Assembly: GCA_006176705.1 (NCBI GenBank)
Contig: QRFJ01003310.1
Coordinates: 62,001-126,000 of the forward strand
DNA: 64,000 nucleotides
Direction: 5' to 3'
Source: Cocos nucifera
Taxonomy: Eukaryota; Streptophyta; Magnoliopsida; Arecales; Arecaceae
In this document: in pieces, positions 22,419 to 32,537 of the stretch
Layout of the letters: every line of letters starts with the position of its first letter
Numbering within the stretch: the first letter of the stretch is position 1
Made by a program: the position numbers and the translations under genes
Notes under the pieces: generated by a model
The model's database searches: none
What the model was told of the DNA's origin: nothing
Seen by the model: the letters and a program-made list of their open reading frames with translations, nothing else

Positions 22419-24717
22419 TGAAGGGAAATCCTGATTTCCCGGTCCAGGTTCGTCCAGATCTGATCAGATCAAGAGATATATTTCAAAAATTTTTCTCTTG
22501 ATCTCAATCAGATCTTGATATGTTTTCAGATCTGATTCTTATTATTTTAATAAATAAAATAAAATAAGATAAATTAAATCAAATTTAATTTACCTGATTT
22601 GGGTAATCCTATTACCCTGTAGATGATCCTGATTGCAGCGGAAGGTTCTGGATCTTAGCCACGCAAGCGCCTGGCCTCTACCGGTATCCACTCAGGTTGG
22701 ATCTGGAGATCCTCTTCTTCTCTATCACACCTCCAAAAATCAGATCTGGATCTGATCTGGAGGATCTTCAAAACTCTTTTGAAGATCAGCAGTCGTCCTT
22801 TTGCAGCAGCGCAGCCTTCTTGCTTTTGATCGCCTTTCCTTGATCTGAATCGCACCAACCTAAATCCAAAACTCCTTTTGGACGTGGAGAGCAAGGGGAG
22901 AAGAGACTATGGCATGGAGAAGGAGGGGAGAGGCAGCCTTGGGGCGTGGGGAAATCTCAATCTGAATTCATCATTAGAATCTAGGAGTTGGGCGCAGGGT
23001 CTTATTTATAGACCTAAGCTTGTGATCCAACTCCTCTTCCTCCTCAACCAATCACAACCCTTTGTGAAATCAGATCTAAATCTGATTGGTTGGAATAGAG
23101 ACCCCTGGATTCCTCCTTAGAGGGCGCCTAAGACCAGTCAAACTGGATTCTTAGTAGAACTCTGATTGGAATCCAAAAGGGAGGTGGAGTCCTTGTCCAA
23201 CAAGGACTCCTAGGCGCCTCCAACTTGGGCTCACGCCACCCTAGGGTGGCGTGCGCCCTTCTCCTTGCCAGGTTCTGGCAGGGGGACAGGCCCCCACCAG
23301 CTCTCCAATAGGTGCATGACATGTGGTCAAAAGTCAAAGTGTCAATGGTCAACGTTTGACCAGTCAAAGGTAGACTTTTGACCAAAGTCAAAGAACAAGA
23401 AATGGCAGGTGACCAAAAATGGCAGGTAATGTCTTACAAATAAGACAACCTTATTCTGACTTGGACAACCTCCAGTCAGACCATATGAAGGCCTCTGATT
23501 GAGCACAAACTCCTTTGGCTCAGTCAGGACAACTTATTTTGTGATAGTAAAAGAAGAACGTTAGGTTCAATCGAGTGCTAGCACGATTTCCTTGAACCTA
23601 ATTGAATCTCATTCAGATCAATTGAACTAGATCAGTTCAATTGATGATCACCAGATTCAAACCCTTGTTTGTGTGACCCAGTTAGGTTCAGTTCTGTATG
23701 GTAATGGGATATGTCATGATCTCTATCATAGACATCATCGAAACTCCTTTCGATGGATCAGAACTCTTCTGATTCGAACAGCTAGAATGATCGATCATCT
23801 AAATCATTCTAATTGCTCCCAAAATCCACCAGTGACACCTAGCAGTATATGGTGGCAACCCATCAGAGCTGAATGCGAACCTCTTGGTGCAGCTACCTGT
23901 GTGATTAAGTTCTTCTATCTTGAGCCCCGATCAGATTAGGGTTAAGGTGAACTCGTCAAACCCTAGTCTCTGTCATATGATGTAATCATTCGATTCGAGT
24001 CCAATGTGAAAATCTAAATAGAAACTCTTTCTATTATTTCACTCTACCATGGCCATGGATTTCTGGACTTGATTCTCATGATCATCATAGGGCTACTCCT
24101 CTACCACCGAGGTAGATAGATTCCCATCTTGATGCAATCCAGTTCCTACAATGAACATGCTATAGCCAACATACACCTCAGGGTTCCATATGGCTAGGAG
24201 ACCGAGTAATGGTGTAGTCAAACTATAACACCCTCAAGGTGAACTGCCGATGCATCTCAGGTCAAAGAACCAGACACACTACTGCAGCATCGAGTCAGTC
24301 ATTGACGAGAAGGTAGACTTCCTAATGACTACTCGAGGTGGTCACGCTCAGTGCCCTCGTTCTCTAACGAGTACCTGTACTCTCGCTCCGGTGTCTCCAC
24401 ACCGTAGACTCAAGACTCATCTACTAAAGAGAAGCGATCGTACACCAACCTTCCGGATCAATCACCATCCTCGTGATGATCCTATGGTCAGGAGCTGTTT
24501 ATGAGTTAATAATGATTATTCATGTCTTAAATTTTCAACTCTTGAAAATATGAATTATCATTACCATTAACTCAAAGGATGTATCACAGACACTAAATAC
24601 ACAGGTGTGATAGAAAATAACCCATTTCATTAATTATAGTCAAAATTATAATTTTGCCCCTAGAAGTGTATTACAAGTGTCAGCCAATTCTGGCTTCTAG
24701 GACACATATATCTAACA
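22419..24717 (-). repeat. LTR4, 5' LTR of A3
   Basis: It is 2299 bp long with plus-strand ends TGAAGGG and ATCTAACA. TATA is at 23001-23010 (TATAAATAAG, minus), and a TTGAC cluster lies around 23330-23395, as in LTR3. Being the 5' LTR, it would drive the element's transcript leftward. Its right end is followed by the CCATA target duplication. Confidence 0.92.
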
Positions 24718-24722
24718 CCATA

Positions 24723-25696
24723 GATATCTATCATTTGGACTATCCCTAGGTCATTCTGATTTTATGGCATTCATATTTTGCTCGAAATTAAAAATAGATA
24801 CATCAATATGTAACTGATAAAGATCATTAATAAGAAAAGCACTTATAATTTTATTTCTTTCATAAAGAATATTATAATGGTCCTTAAGAAAACTAATTAC
24901 ATAGCCTTCTACTGCAAGACAAGAAATAGAAATCAAATTTCTGCTTGTTGTAGGTACATAATAACAGTCTTTTAATACTAAGTCTAATCTAGATGGTAGT
25001 CGAAGAGGGTATGTTTCCACGATCACGACAGCAACCGTTGCTATATTTCTGACGTATAGGATCATCTCACCATCCCTCAGTCTCCTGCTATCCTCAAGAC
25101 CCTGCATAGAAGTGCATAAATGAGCACTAGAACTAGAGTCAAGCACCCAACTAGATGCAAAAGAAATCGTAAGGTTAGACTTAATAATGAGCATACCTCC
25201 AGAAGGACCAGCCTCCATCTTATTCTTCAGGGTGGCTAGGTATGTAAAGCAGTTTCGCTTCCAGTGGCTGTCATTGTTGCAATGAAAACACTTTCCTTTG
25301 TCAGCGGCCTTCTTCAGCTCTACCTTTTTCTTCTTTCCTCCTTCCATCTTTTGCTTTTTCACAGACTTTTTCTTCTTTCTAAAAGACTTTTTCTTAGAAG
25401 AAGTTCATTCCACAGCAAGCACTGAGCCTTTAGAACCTTTCATTGAAAGCTCAGCGGTAACCAGCATGTTCATAAGTTCGGCCAAGAACTTTTAAAGTTT
25501 ATGCATATGGTAGTTCATGATGAAATACCCATACGCATCAGTCAAGGATTGCAGAATTATATCATTCTACAGATCCAAGTCCAACTTCACTCTGGGCTTC
25601 TCAAGCTCTTTCAAGTCCTTGATCATCATCAGATAATGATCTTGGACTGACTGCCCATCACGCATCTTAGTCTTGAACAGTCGTTTAGTGACTTGA
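24723..25696 (-). pseudogene. Copia-A A2 gag and protease remnant
   Basis: Frame 25362-24751 holds a Lys-rich linker, an intact knuckle CFHCNNDSHWKRNC, and the protease WVLDSSSSAHLC, in which the family's DSG has become DSS, so the catalytic turn is damaged. The pre-integrase VLKDCYYVPTTSRNLIS block follows. Gag fragments run up to 25696, where the copy stops inside gag at a junction with chromovirus integrase. Confidence 0.8.
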
Positions 25697-26423
25697 AGAT
25701 ATCAGGTCCCAACTACTGCATTGTTCTCCTACGAGACTCCTAAGAAGGTTGTCTAAACTCCTATTAACCACTTTAGTCTGGACATCAATCTGTGGGTGAT
25801 ATGTACATGAGAAATTAAGTTTTGTTCCTAGCAAATGCCACAATGTTTTTTAGAAATAACTCAAGAATCCGACGTCATAGTCTGAAATAATGGACTTAGG
25901 TAGACCATGCAATCTTACAATCTCATCAAAGTATAAGTAAGCTACTTTGGATGCATCTGATGCTTTAGGACATGGTAAAAGGTGGGCCATTTTTGGAAAC
26001 CTGTCTACTACAACACAAATAGAGTCATTCTTACAGATGGTTCGGGGCAAGCCTAGGATAAAGTCGATGCTAACATCTTTTCATGGGTGGTCGGGGATAG
26101 GCAATGGCATAAATAGGCCAGTATTTTATTTAGGATATTTTGCTAAGGCACATGTACGACATTGGGCTATGATTCTCATAATATCTCTCTTTAAACTGGG
26201 CCAATAGAACTGATTTTCCATAGCTTCAATTATCTTATTTCATCCAAAATGTTCAGTCAGTCATCTCGCATGTAATTTTCACACTAAAAAATCTATTACG
26301 GATGTCCGCAGGATACACAGTCTATTATTTCTAAACAAGAATCCATCCTAAAAAACATACTCACTAAGATTTCTAGATGATCCTTGTTGTAGGGTAGCAT
26401 AAATCACTTTAAAATCAGAGAAG
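25697..26423 (-). pseudogene. G integrase, N-terminal and core part
   Basis: Translation reads GWNKIIEAMENQFYWP and IIAQCRTCALAKYPK (the CxxC of the HHCC finger), then PLPIPDHP, VSIDFILGLPRT (first catalytic Asp), VVVDRFPKMAHLLPCPKAS and YFDEIVRLHGLPKSIISD with the second Asp region. The continuous frame is 26050-25850. Downstream it becomes SDYDVGFLSYF, after which a frame shift and the junction at 25697 end it. This order and wording are typical of chromovirus integrases. Confidence 0.8.
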
Positions 26424-27940
26424 TCAGAATAATTTTATTTTTAACTTTTCAAATCCCACAACTTTAATGCTAATGGCAGACAAAAGGATGACTCTACGAC
26501 TTAAAGCATCCACAAATTGATTTGCGGATTCAGCCCTATGTTTTAGTATAAATGTATAGGATTGAAGAAATTCAACCCACTTGGCATGTCTATGGTTCAG
26601 TTTCTTTTGCGAATTTAAAAATCTAAGGACTTCAGGATCCAAATACAAGATAAATTCAAAACGCAATAGGTAATGCCTCCAAAATCTCAAAGTCTATACT
26701 ATCGCATAAAATTTTTTATCATATGTAGAATATTTTTGTTTAGCCTCATTTAATTTTTCACTGAAGTGTGTGATAGGATGGTGATCTTGAATTAAAACTC
26801 CTATTCTTACACCTGATGCGTCACATTCAACCTCAAAAACTTTCTTAAAATAAGGTAGTTGTAGGATAGGGGTTTGAGTCATCTTGTTCTTAATCTCCTG
26901 AAAAGCTCTATCAGTTAATTTTGTCCACTTAAATACACTCTTATGGATACATTCTATGATAAGAGCCATAATTGAACCGAATTCTTTAATAAATTGATGG
27001 TAAAAGGTGGCAAAACCATGAAAACTTCGAACATTGTGAATACTCTTAGGTACTAACAACTCTACTATAGCTCAAATCTTTTTGGATTTGCAGTTATTCC
27101 CTCAGACGTTACAATAAATCCTAAGAATACAACCCTATTAGTCATGAAAGCACATTTCTTAAGATTCACATAAAAACTCTCAGTTCTAAGGATCAAACTG
27201 ACTTATCGTAAATGACTAGAATGGTCCTCTTCTGTTCGACTAAAGATGAGGATATCATCAAAGTACACAACCACGAATAATCCAATGAAGGGTCGCAATA
27301 CCTAAGTCATAATCCTCATGAAAGTACTAGATGCATTAGACAAACCAAATGGCATGACCAACCACTCTTATAAGCCATCCTTCATTTTGAAGGCGGTCTT
27401 TCATTCATCTTTCGGTCTAATTCTAACTTGATGGTATCTACTCTTAAGGTCAATCTTAGAAAAGATGGTGGAACCTACCATCATATCTAACATGTCATCC
27501 AGTCGGGGTATGAAAAATCTATATTTGATAGTGATTTTGTTGATCGTCCTACTATCTATATACATCCTCCATGATCCATCTTTCTTGGGCGTTAATAATG
27601 TAGGCACAGCACATGAGGTCAAGCTTTCCCTAATGAATCCTTTGTCTAGCAGCTCCTTAACTTGCCTTTGTAACTCAACATGCTCAATTGGGTTCAATCT
27701 ATAATGGGGCATGTTCGGTAAGGTAGATCCAGGGACAAGGTCAATTGCATGTTGGATGTCTCGCATAGGTGGCAGTTGCTCGGGTAACTCTTCAAAAAAG
27801 ACATCCCTATATTCTTCTAAAAGGGTCCCTACTTTTAGTGGATATTCAATTTGGGGTCTCTTATAGGACTGTTTGTAGGTTAAGACCCAAATAGGTGTTC
27901 CATGCTTGATCTTCTTTTTTAGATCTCGAGTACAAATCAA
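26424..27940 (-). pseudogene. G reverse transcriptase and RNase H, broken
   Basis: Frame 27940-27401 carries the RT N-terminal half: YRDVFFEELPEQLPPMRDI, IDLVPGSTLPN, QVKELLDKGFIRES, CAVPTLLTPKKDGSWRM, YRFFIPRLDDMLD and FSKIDLKSRYHQVRI. The active site VYFDDILI is readable at about 27245-27270 in another frame. Frame 27059-26694 gives the thumb and early RNase H (RSFHGFATFYHQFI, FEVECDASGVRIG, HFSEKLNEAKQKYSTYDKKFYAIV). Frame 26690-26424 gives the rest (RHAKWVEFLQSYTFILKHRA, NQFVDALSRR). Confidence 0.85.
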
Positions 27941-28458
27941 ATGTAAGCTCTTCTTTCCACTACTCTCTTTGGGTCCTTTGGTGCCTTCTTAGGTGAAGTC
28001 TTTGGTTGGACAGCTTTAATAGTGATCTTCTTACCCTTGTCCTTAAAGCTACAAGAGTTTGACCTATCAAATAATGTCACATCATGGTCAAATAGCCATG
28101 GCCTCCCTAAAATGATGTTGCTAACCTCCATTGGTAGAACATCACACCATACCTTATCTTCATACAAACTAAACTAAATGGAGACCAAACACCTTTATGT
28201 AACAGGGATGGATGATGCATCCACCCACAAGACCTTGTACGGAGTTGGATGGTCCACAGGGATTAATCCTAGTTGGGACATGGCATTAGAAGAAATTGCA
28301 TTGATGCAACTTTCATTATTTATGATAACTTTGTAGGGCTTACCTTGATACCTAATATAGGTATGGAAGATAGCCATTCTTCTCCAATCCTCACTCTCCT
28401 TGGATTTAGCTAAGACACACCTGACAACTCTCAATCTTTTTTCAGGCTTTAGTCTCAC
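27937..28458 (-). pseudogene. G aspartic protease, catalytic Asp lost
   Basis: Frame 28458-28195 reads MAIFHTYIRYQGKPYKVII, then NNESCINAIS where chromovirus proteases have a DGGSC-type active site, then LGLIPVDHPTPYKVLW. The catalytic Asp is therefore Asn. The C-terminal part continues at 28167-27937 with VWCDVLPMEVSNIILGRPWLFDHDV, the family's ILGRPW flap region. The frames are separated by a shift near 28170-28195. Confidence 0.75.
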
Positions 28459-29436
28459 TAGTCCTAAGGTCTATTCAGTTTCCTTGAATTCCTCGATGAA
28501 ATCTGAGTTTGGTTCTATACTTCCTCCCCTTCAGATTCTACTGCCTCAAGCTTGTCAGTCTCAGGTTTGGGCTCATCGATAGAAAGGGCATGGGTAGGGC
28601 ATTGAGCCACTACATGACCAAATTCTTCACACCTAAAGCACCTCATTACTCTCGATCCCTCTTCTAGAATACTCTTACCCTTTTCTTCTTTCCTTACTAG
28701 CAGATTAGGGGTTGGATTTTGGGGTCTCTTGGTAGGGGTTTGACTTCATCCTGGTCTAGGTCCTGAGGATATTGATCGAAAAGGCTCAGTTCTCCAAACT
28801 ATTGGATGATGGTACCTCTCAGCATCCTAGGCTATCTGGTATGCATGATTTAGAGTCATAACATCATGCAAATAAAGCTCATGTTGCAGTTCCTCACGTA
28901 GCCCGACTCTAAATCTTGAAAGGATCACAAGTCTATCCTCGTTAACACCACACCTCATCTGGAATTCACCGAATTTGGCTATATATTCTGATATGGGTCA
29001 GTTACCTTAGGTTAGTCGTTGCCACTGGTCCATCAGTCGTTGATTATAAGACATGGGTATGTACTTCTCTCACAGTTTCTCCTTCATCTCTACCCAAGTC
29101 TTTATAGGTTCATGCCTATGGTGTTCAATCAGAACCTGAACATTGTGCCAATATAGCTTGGCCTAACCTAAGAATTTTATCTTAGCATACCAAATCTTCC
29201 TACCTTCAGTCATATCGTACCACTTGAAGAAGTGGTCCATACCTACTTTCCAGTCTAAATATTCCTTTGGGTCTAAATGCCCATCAAAGCTAGGTGCATC
29301 AATTTTTGCACTCCTTACTATTCGGTCATCTAGGTCAATAGGTTCATGATGGGGTCAACCTTCTAGATGCTGACCCACTTGTAGACCTAACCTTAAACCT
29401 TGAGGTGGGGTCTGCTCAGTCTGGACTAAAGGCACT
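28459..29436 (-). pseudogene. G gag, C-terminal part with CCHC knuckle
   Basis: The zinc knuckle CFRCEEFGHVVAQC, a perfect CX2CX4HX4C, is encoded at 28599-28640. Upstream in the sense direction the capsid part is broken by stops and lies at 28800-29400. Gag is split at 29437-29441 by solo LTR T and continues at 31998. The capsid would package element RNA. The knuckle is the best preserved motif. Confidence 0.75.
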
Positions 29437-29441
29437 GGCGG

Positions 29442-31997
29442 TGTAACATTCCAAACCAGCAAAATAAAGAATTAAAAGATTTATGTTTGTAAATATATGG
29501 TACAGTAATTTATTTATGATATATTTGAGCAACTTTACAAATTTTAATCATATGTCATTTCGAGTCTTGAAAATTTTTTAAGTCTAAAAGCTAGCACCTG
29601 CATGGGGAGCTTCATGAAATATGAATTTTTTTGAAATAAAAATTGATGGTAATTGATCCTTAGATGTTGGTGAGCCGCAAAATAATTTTTAATGAATTTT
29701 GAGACCCTTGAATCTATTCGTTCCAAAGGAAGGAAAGTTTTAAAAGTTTTGGAATTTAGAAAATTGAACAAGAACCCAAATTTTGGAATCTTATTCTTAA
29801 GGATTTTGATTTTTCTGATATTTTTATTGAATTCAAGTAGGGGGTGTTCCTTATTTATATCTATATTTTAAACTTAATGGAAAGTAAAATATTAACTTAA
29901 AAAAATATATAAATAAGAGTAGTATTGAGTAAAGCTGTGAAGAGAGTATCAAAATAAAAGTTTCTAAAACTTTAGAGTTTGAGAGCTCTCAGTCTGAACT
30001 CTAGATGACTCGAGTTTTAGATAATAGAAACTAAGTTTTTATTTTTTTAAGAGCGAGACGTCTCGATTCAGAATCAAGATGTCTCAGTTGTGTCGAGAGA
30101 TCTCGATCTGAAAGTGAGATATCTCGGTTTGTGAGAATTTTTGGAAGTAGTATTAACTGACAGTGTTTTAAGTTGTGAGTTTTAAATCATTTTAAGAGGA
30201 ATGATGGAGCAGCTTAAGGTTATAAAAAAATAGCTAGGAAATCATCTGGGCAACACCTGTTAAGCTTGAAATTGGATGGAAAATTCATGGATTGATATCT
30301 AGCAACTCTCTTTCTTAATTTATTCTTTTCCCAAAATAAAAGCTACCAATTCTTAATGTAGTTATTTTTGAGTTCGGAATTTAAATAAAGAGGAAAGAGG
30401 AGAGAAGAGAGCAAGAGAAGGTAGATTCCTTAGTTAGAAATCAAGGGAAATTCAGTGGGAAAAGAAATGATTTTACTATAGACCAATTTGAAGGAAGAAA
30501 AGTTGCTATTGTTAGAGAAAGAAGGGAACTAGTTCTGCAACAATAGAGTTTTAATTAATTAAGAGAAGGAAGAAGGCTCAAGAGAGTGTTTTGAAAGATT
30601 CAAGTACCAAGATAAGAAAAATAGCAGAAGCTAGCTTGAGCTGAGGTGAGTGAAATCCATCTATCCAAGGTATTTTTAATATATTTTTGCTATGTGCCAA
30701 GAATTATTTGAAAAGTAAGATGGTCTTTTAATGCTTTGTAGCCTATGTTGTTTTTTGTATATATGTTCAGAGAAACATTGAAATCAAACGAGTTTTTGGA
30801 CAGCTTTAGTATGTTTTATAAGCAAGTAGTTATGCACATGGTTTTAAAAGCTCAACAATGATAATTTTAAAAGTGTTACAAGAAATTTCTTATATGGTTT
30901 AATTTCTTATATTCTCAACTGCTGGTTTATGTGCTGAAAAAGTTTATAGACTTTGGTATTATGGCATGTCTGCCTATATGAGAGTGTGTCGTCTGCTCAT
31001 ATGTGGATGTAATTATGATGGGATTTCTTCCATATGAGAGTGTGTCGTCTGCTCATATGTAGATGTGATTATGATGCGATTTCTCCCATATGAGAGTATG
31101 TCATCTGCTCATATGTGAATGTAATTATGGTGCGATTTTTCATATGAGAGTGTGTCATCTACTCATATGTGGATGTGATTGTGGTGTGATTACTTATGTG
31201 AGAGTGTGCTATAGGGCTGCTCATATGAGAATGTTGTTGTGACGTGGATACTTATTTGATGTGGATACTCATTTGAAACCTCATGAAAACATATGGCTAT
31301 GGTATCATCAGTGGTAAGCAAAGGTTTGTACTATATCAGAATTTTTATGTGATTCATATTTATTCTACTTAACTATTTAGAAAATTGTTGATACATGCTA
31401 TGCATTGTAGTACAAGAAGTATAGTAAGTTTTCCATTGATGTTTGGATGAACTCACTGGGACATTAAGTCTCATTATGTGGTTTTGTATTTTTTTCTACT
31501 TTTAGTAGATTGGAGCATCTTAGTTTGGCATCAGCATAAGAGGGTTTGATATCAGCATTTTGGAGTCTCATGTCGTATGTATTAGCTTGGGAGGGCCGTA
31601 CTTTTGGAGGAGCTTTAAATTGCATATATTATGTATTATTGGCATAAGGGGACTTCCATATCAGTGTTTTGAGATTTTGTATGATAGAATGGAAGGGAGT
31701 TACTTTTGGCATTGAGATGTATATTATGTATTCTCAGCGTGACATAAATAAATATATTTTATTGTTAATACTAGATATATTAAGCATAGTTTGGCAAATG
31801 GAAGCTTGAGATGATGTTGTTAAGAGTAGAGTATTTTGAAAAGCTTGTGCGATGACTCTAAAAGATTAATCAGATTCTCGAATAGTAGGTGATTAATTTA
31901 ATGATATTGCAGCTTAATCATAGCCTAAAAATCTTCTTAATCTTTAGATAAGGGTGGGGTGTGGCACCGTCACCGGATTTAGGGGTGGGGTGTTATA
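29442..31997 (+). repeat. Solo LTR T (gypsy type), target duplication GGCGG
   Basis: This is a 2556-bp insertion in G gag, starting TGTAACATTCC, ending GGGGTGTTATA, and flanked by GGCGG at 29437-29441 and 31998-32002. There is no internal domain, PBS or gag-pol, so it is a solo LTR left by LTR-LTR recombination. TGTAACA starts and GGGTGTTACA ends are common in Del/Tekay chromoviruses. The final TA probably came from CA. A TATA box, TATATAAATA at 29906-29915, supports plus orientation. It contains a palindrome series (29981-30125) and a minisatellite (30977-31240). Confidence 0.88.
30977..31240 (+). repeat. 54-56 bp minisatellite inside solo LTR T
   Basis: Four imperfect tandem units begin at TATGAGAGTGTGTCGTCTGC and carry the internal CTCATATGTGGATGT, followed by a partial fifth unit. 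Units vary by substitutions and by 1-2 bp in length. Short tandem arrays in LTRs often lie in U3 or near R. Here the array lies about 1.07 kb after the TATA box, so it would be in the transcribed part if that TATA is used. Confidence 0.8.
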
Positions 31998-32257
31998 GGC
32001 GGGGTCTCTGGGTTTAATTCTACAGTCTGATTCCTTTGAGCATCCTCTAAGTCTCCTATTCTTTGGCTATAATGCTGCACCAGATGGGTCAAGTTGTCTA
32101 ATCTCTCTAGAATGGCCTCCATCATAGGATTACTGCTTGGGCTTGGTTGATTCGACATTGATGGGTACTCAATTCCAGCTCGGGTATGCATGTAATGCAA
32201 TAAATCTAAGGATTGCCTAGACATAAATTTAGATGCACAATGAATTGAACAAAGCAC
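31998..32257 (-). pseudogene. G gag N-terminus
   Basis: A frame from 32257 to the solo-LTR junction has a hydrophilic N-terminus with SNQPSPSSNPMMEAILERLDNL and a short coiled-coil-like stretch HLVQHYSQRIGDLEDAQ, followed by a Pro/Thr-rich segment. Starts of this kind are common in chromovirus gag. It connects across the GGCGG duplication to the gag portion at 29436. Confidence 0.65.
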
Positions 32258-32537
32258 GAACTGAATCTACTATCCAATTCTGTCAACCAGCCAGGTAAGG
32301 GCTATAGTCATGGGAGGCTCCCCTTGCTCTCGCAAGGACCTAATTAAAGAACCATGAGCTAGCTTTGGTGTTTGCCTCTTTACCGCTTCCCTTAGACACC
32401 GATTTAGAGAGTGGATTGCAGACTCGATTCACACTAAGTCTCAATGAATTACACGAACTGAATTAGTTGAATCTTAGGGCTGACATCTAATTAATTTTAA
32501 ATTAAAGTTTGGGTTCTAAGATGCAAGTTGATAGTTT
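32258..32537 (-). other. G leader, gag-proximal part
   Basis: This is non-coding sequence upstream of gag in the sense direction, cut at 32537 by copia-B. The last five bases, AGTTT at 32533-32537, are the target duplication, and the leader resumes at 62744. I see no motif beyond that. Confidence 0.6.

Larger units (their letters stand above)
14704..24717 (-). mobile_element. Copia-A element A3, nested in A2, with target duplication CCATA
   Basis: This 10-kb element has both LTRs (2301 and 2299 bp) and an exact 5-bp duplication, CCATA, at 14699-14703 and 24718-24722. Sense order is 5' LTR (22419-24717), PBS TGGTATCAGAGC (minus, 22405-22416), leader, gag, protease, integrase, RT, RNase H, 3' LTR (14704-17004). 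The two LTRs are very alike, and its RT frame of 351 codons is the longest in the window, so it is among the youngest insertions here. A deletion in RNase H, a scrambled protease region and several frameshifts make it non-autonomous. Confidence 0.92.
9749..25696 (-). mobile_element. Copia-A element A2, truncated and interrupted by A3
   Basis: A2 consists of LTR2 (shared), internal domain 12045-14703, then, after the A3 insertion, 24723-25696. The two parts join seamlessly in the pre-integrase region across the CCATA duplication. The element stops at about 25696 in mid-gag, right after a GTGACTTGA stretch that in A1 (near 7525) continues into more gag. Its gag start, leader, PBS and 5' LTR are missing. 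Chromovirus sequence follows directly. Confidence 0.8.

Noticed and set aside
23128..23391. 87-codon frame over the W-box cluster, with similar frames at 15413, 41648 and 46764
   Set aside because: It lies in the LTR promoter region upstream of the TATA box, so it would not be transcribed in the element's own transcript. The copies differ in frame.
30977..31240. Possible CRISPR-like array
   Set aside because: The units are contiguous with no unique spacers, and the context is an LTR of a plant genome. It is a minisatellite.
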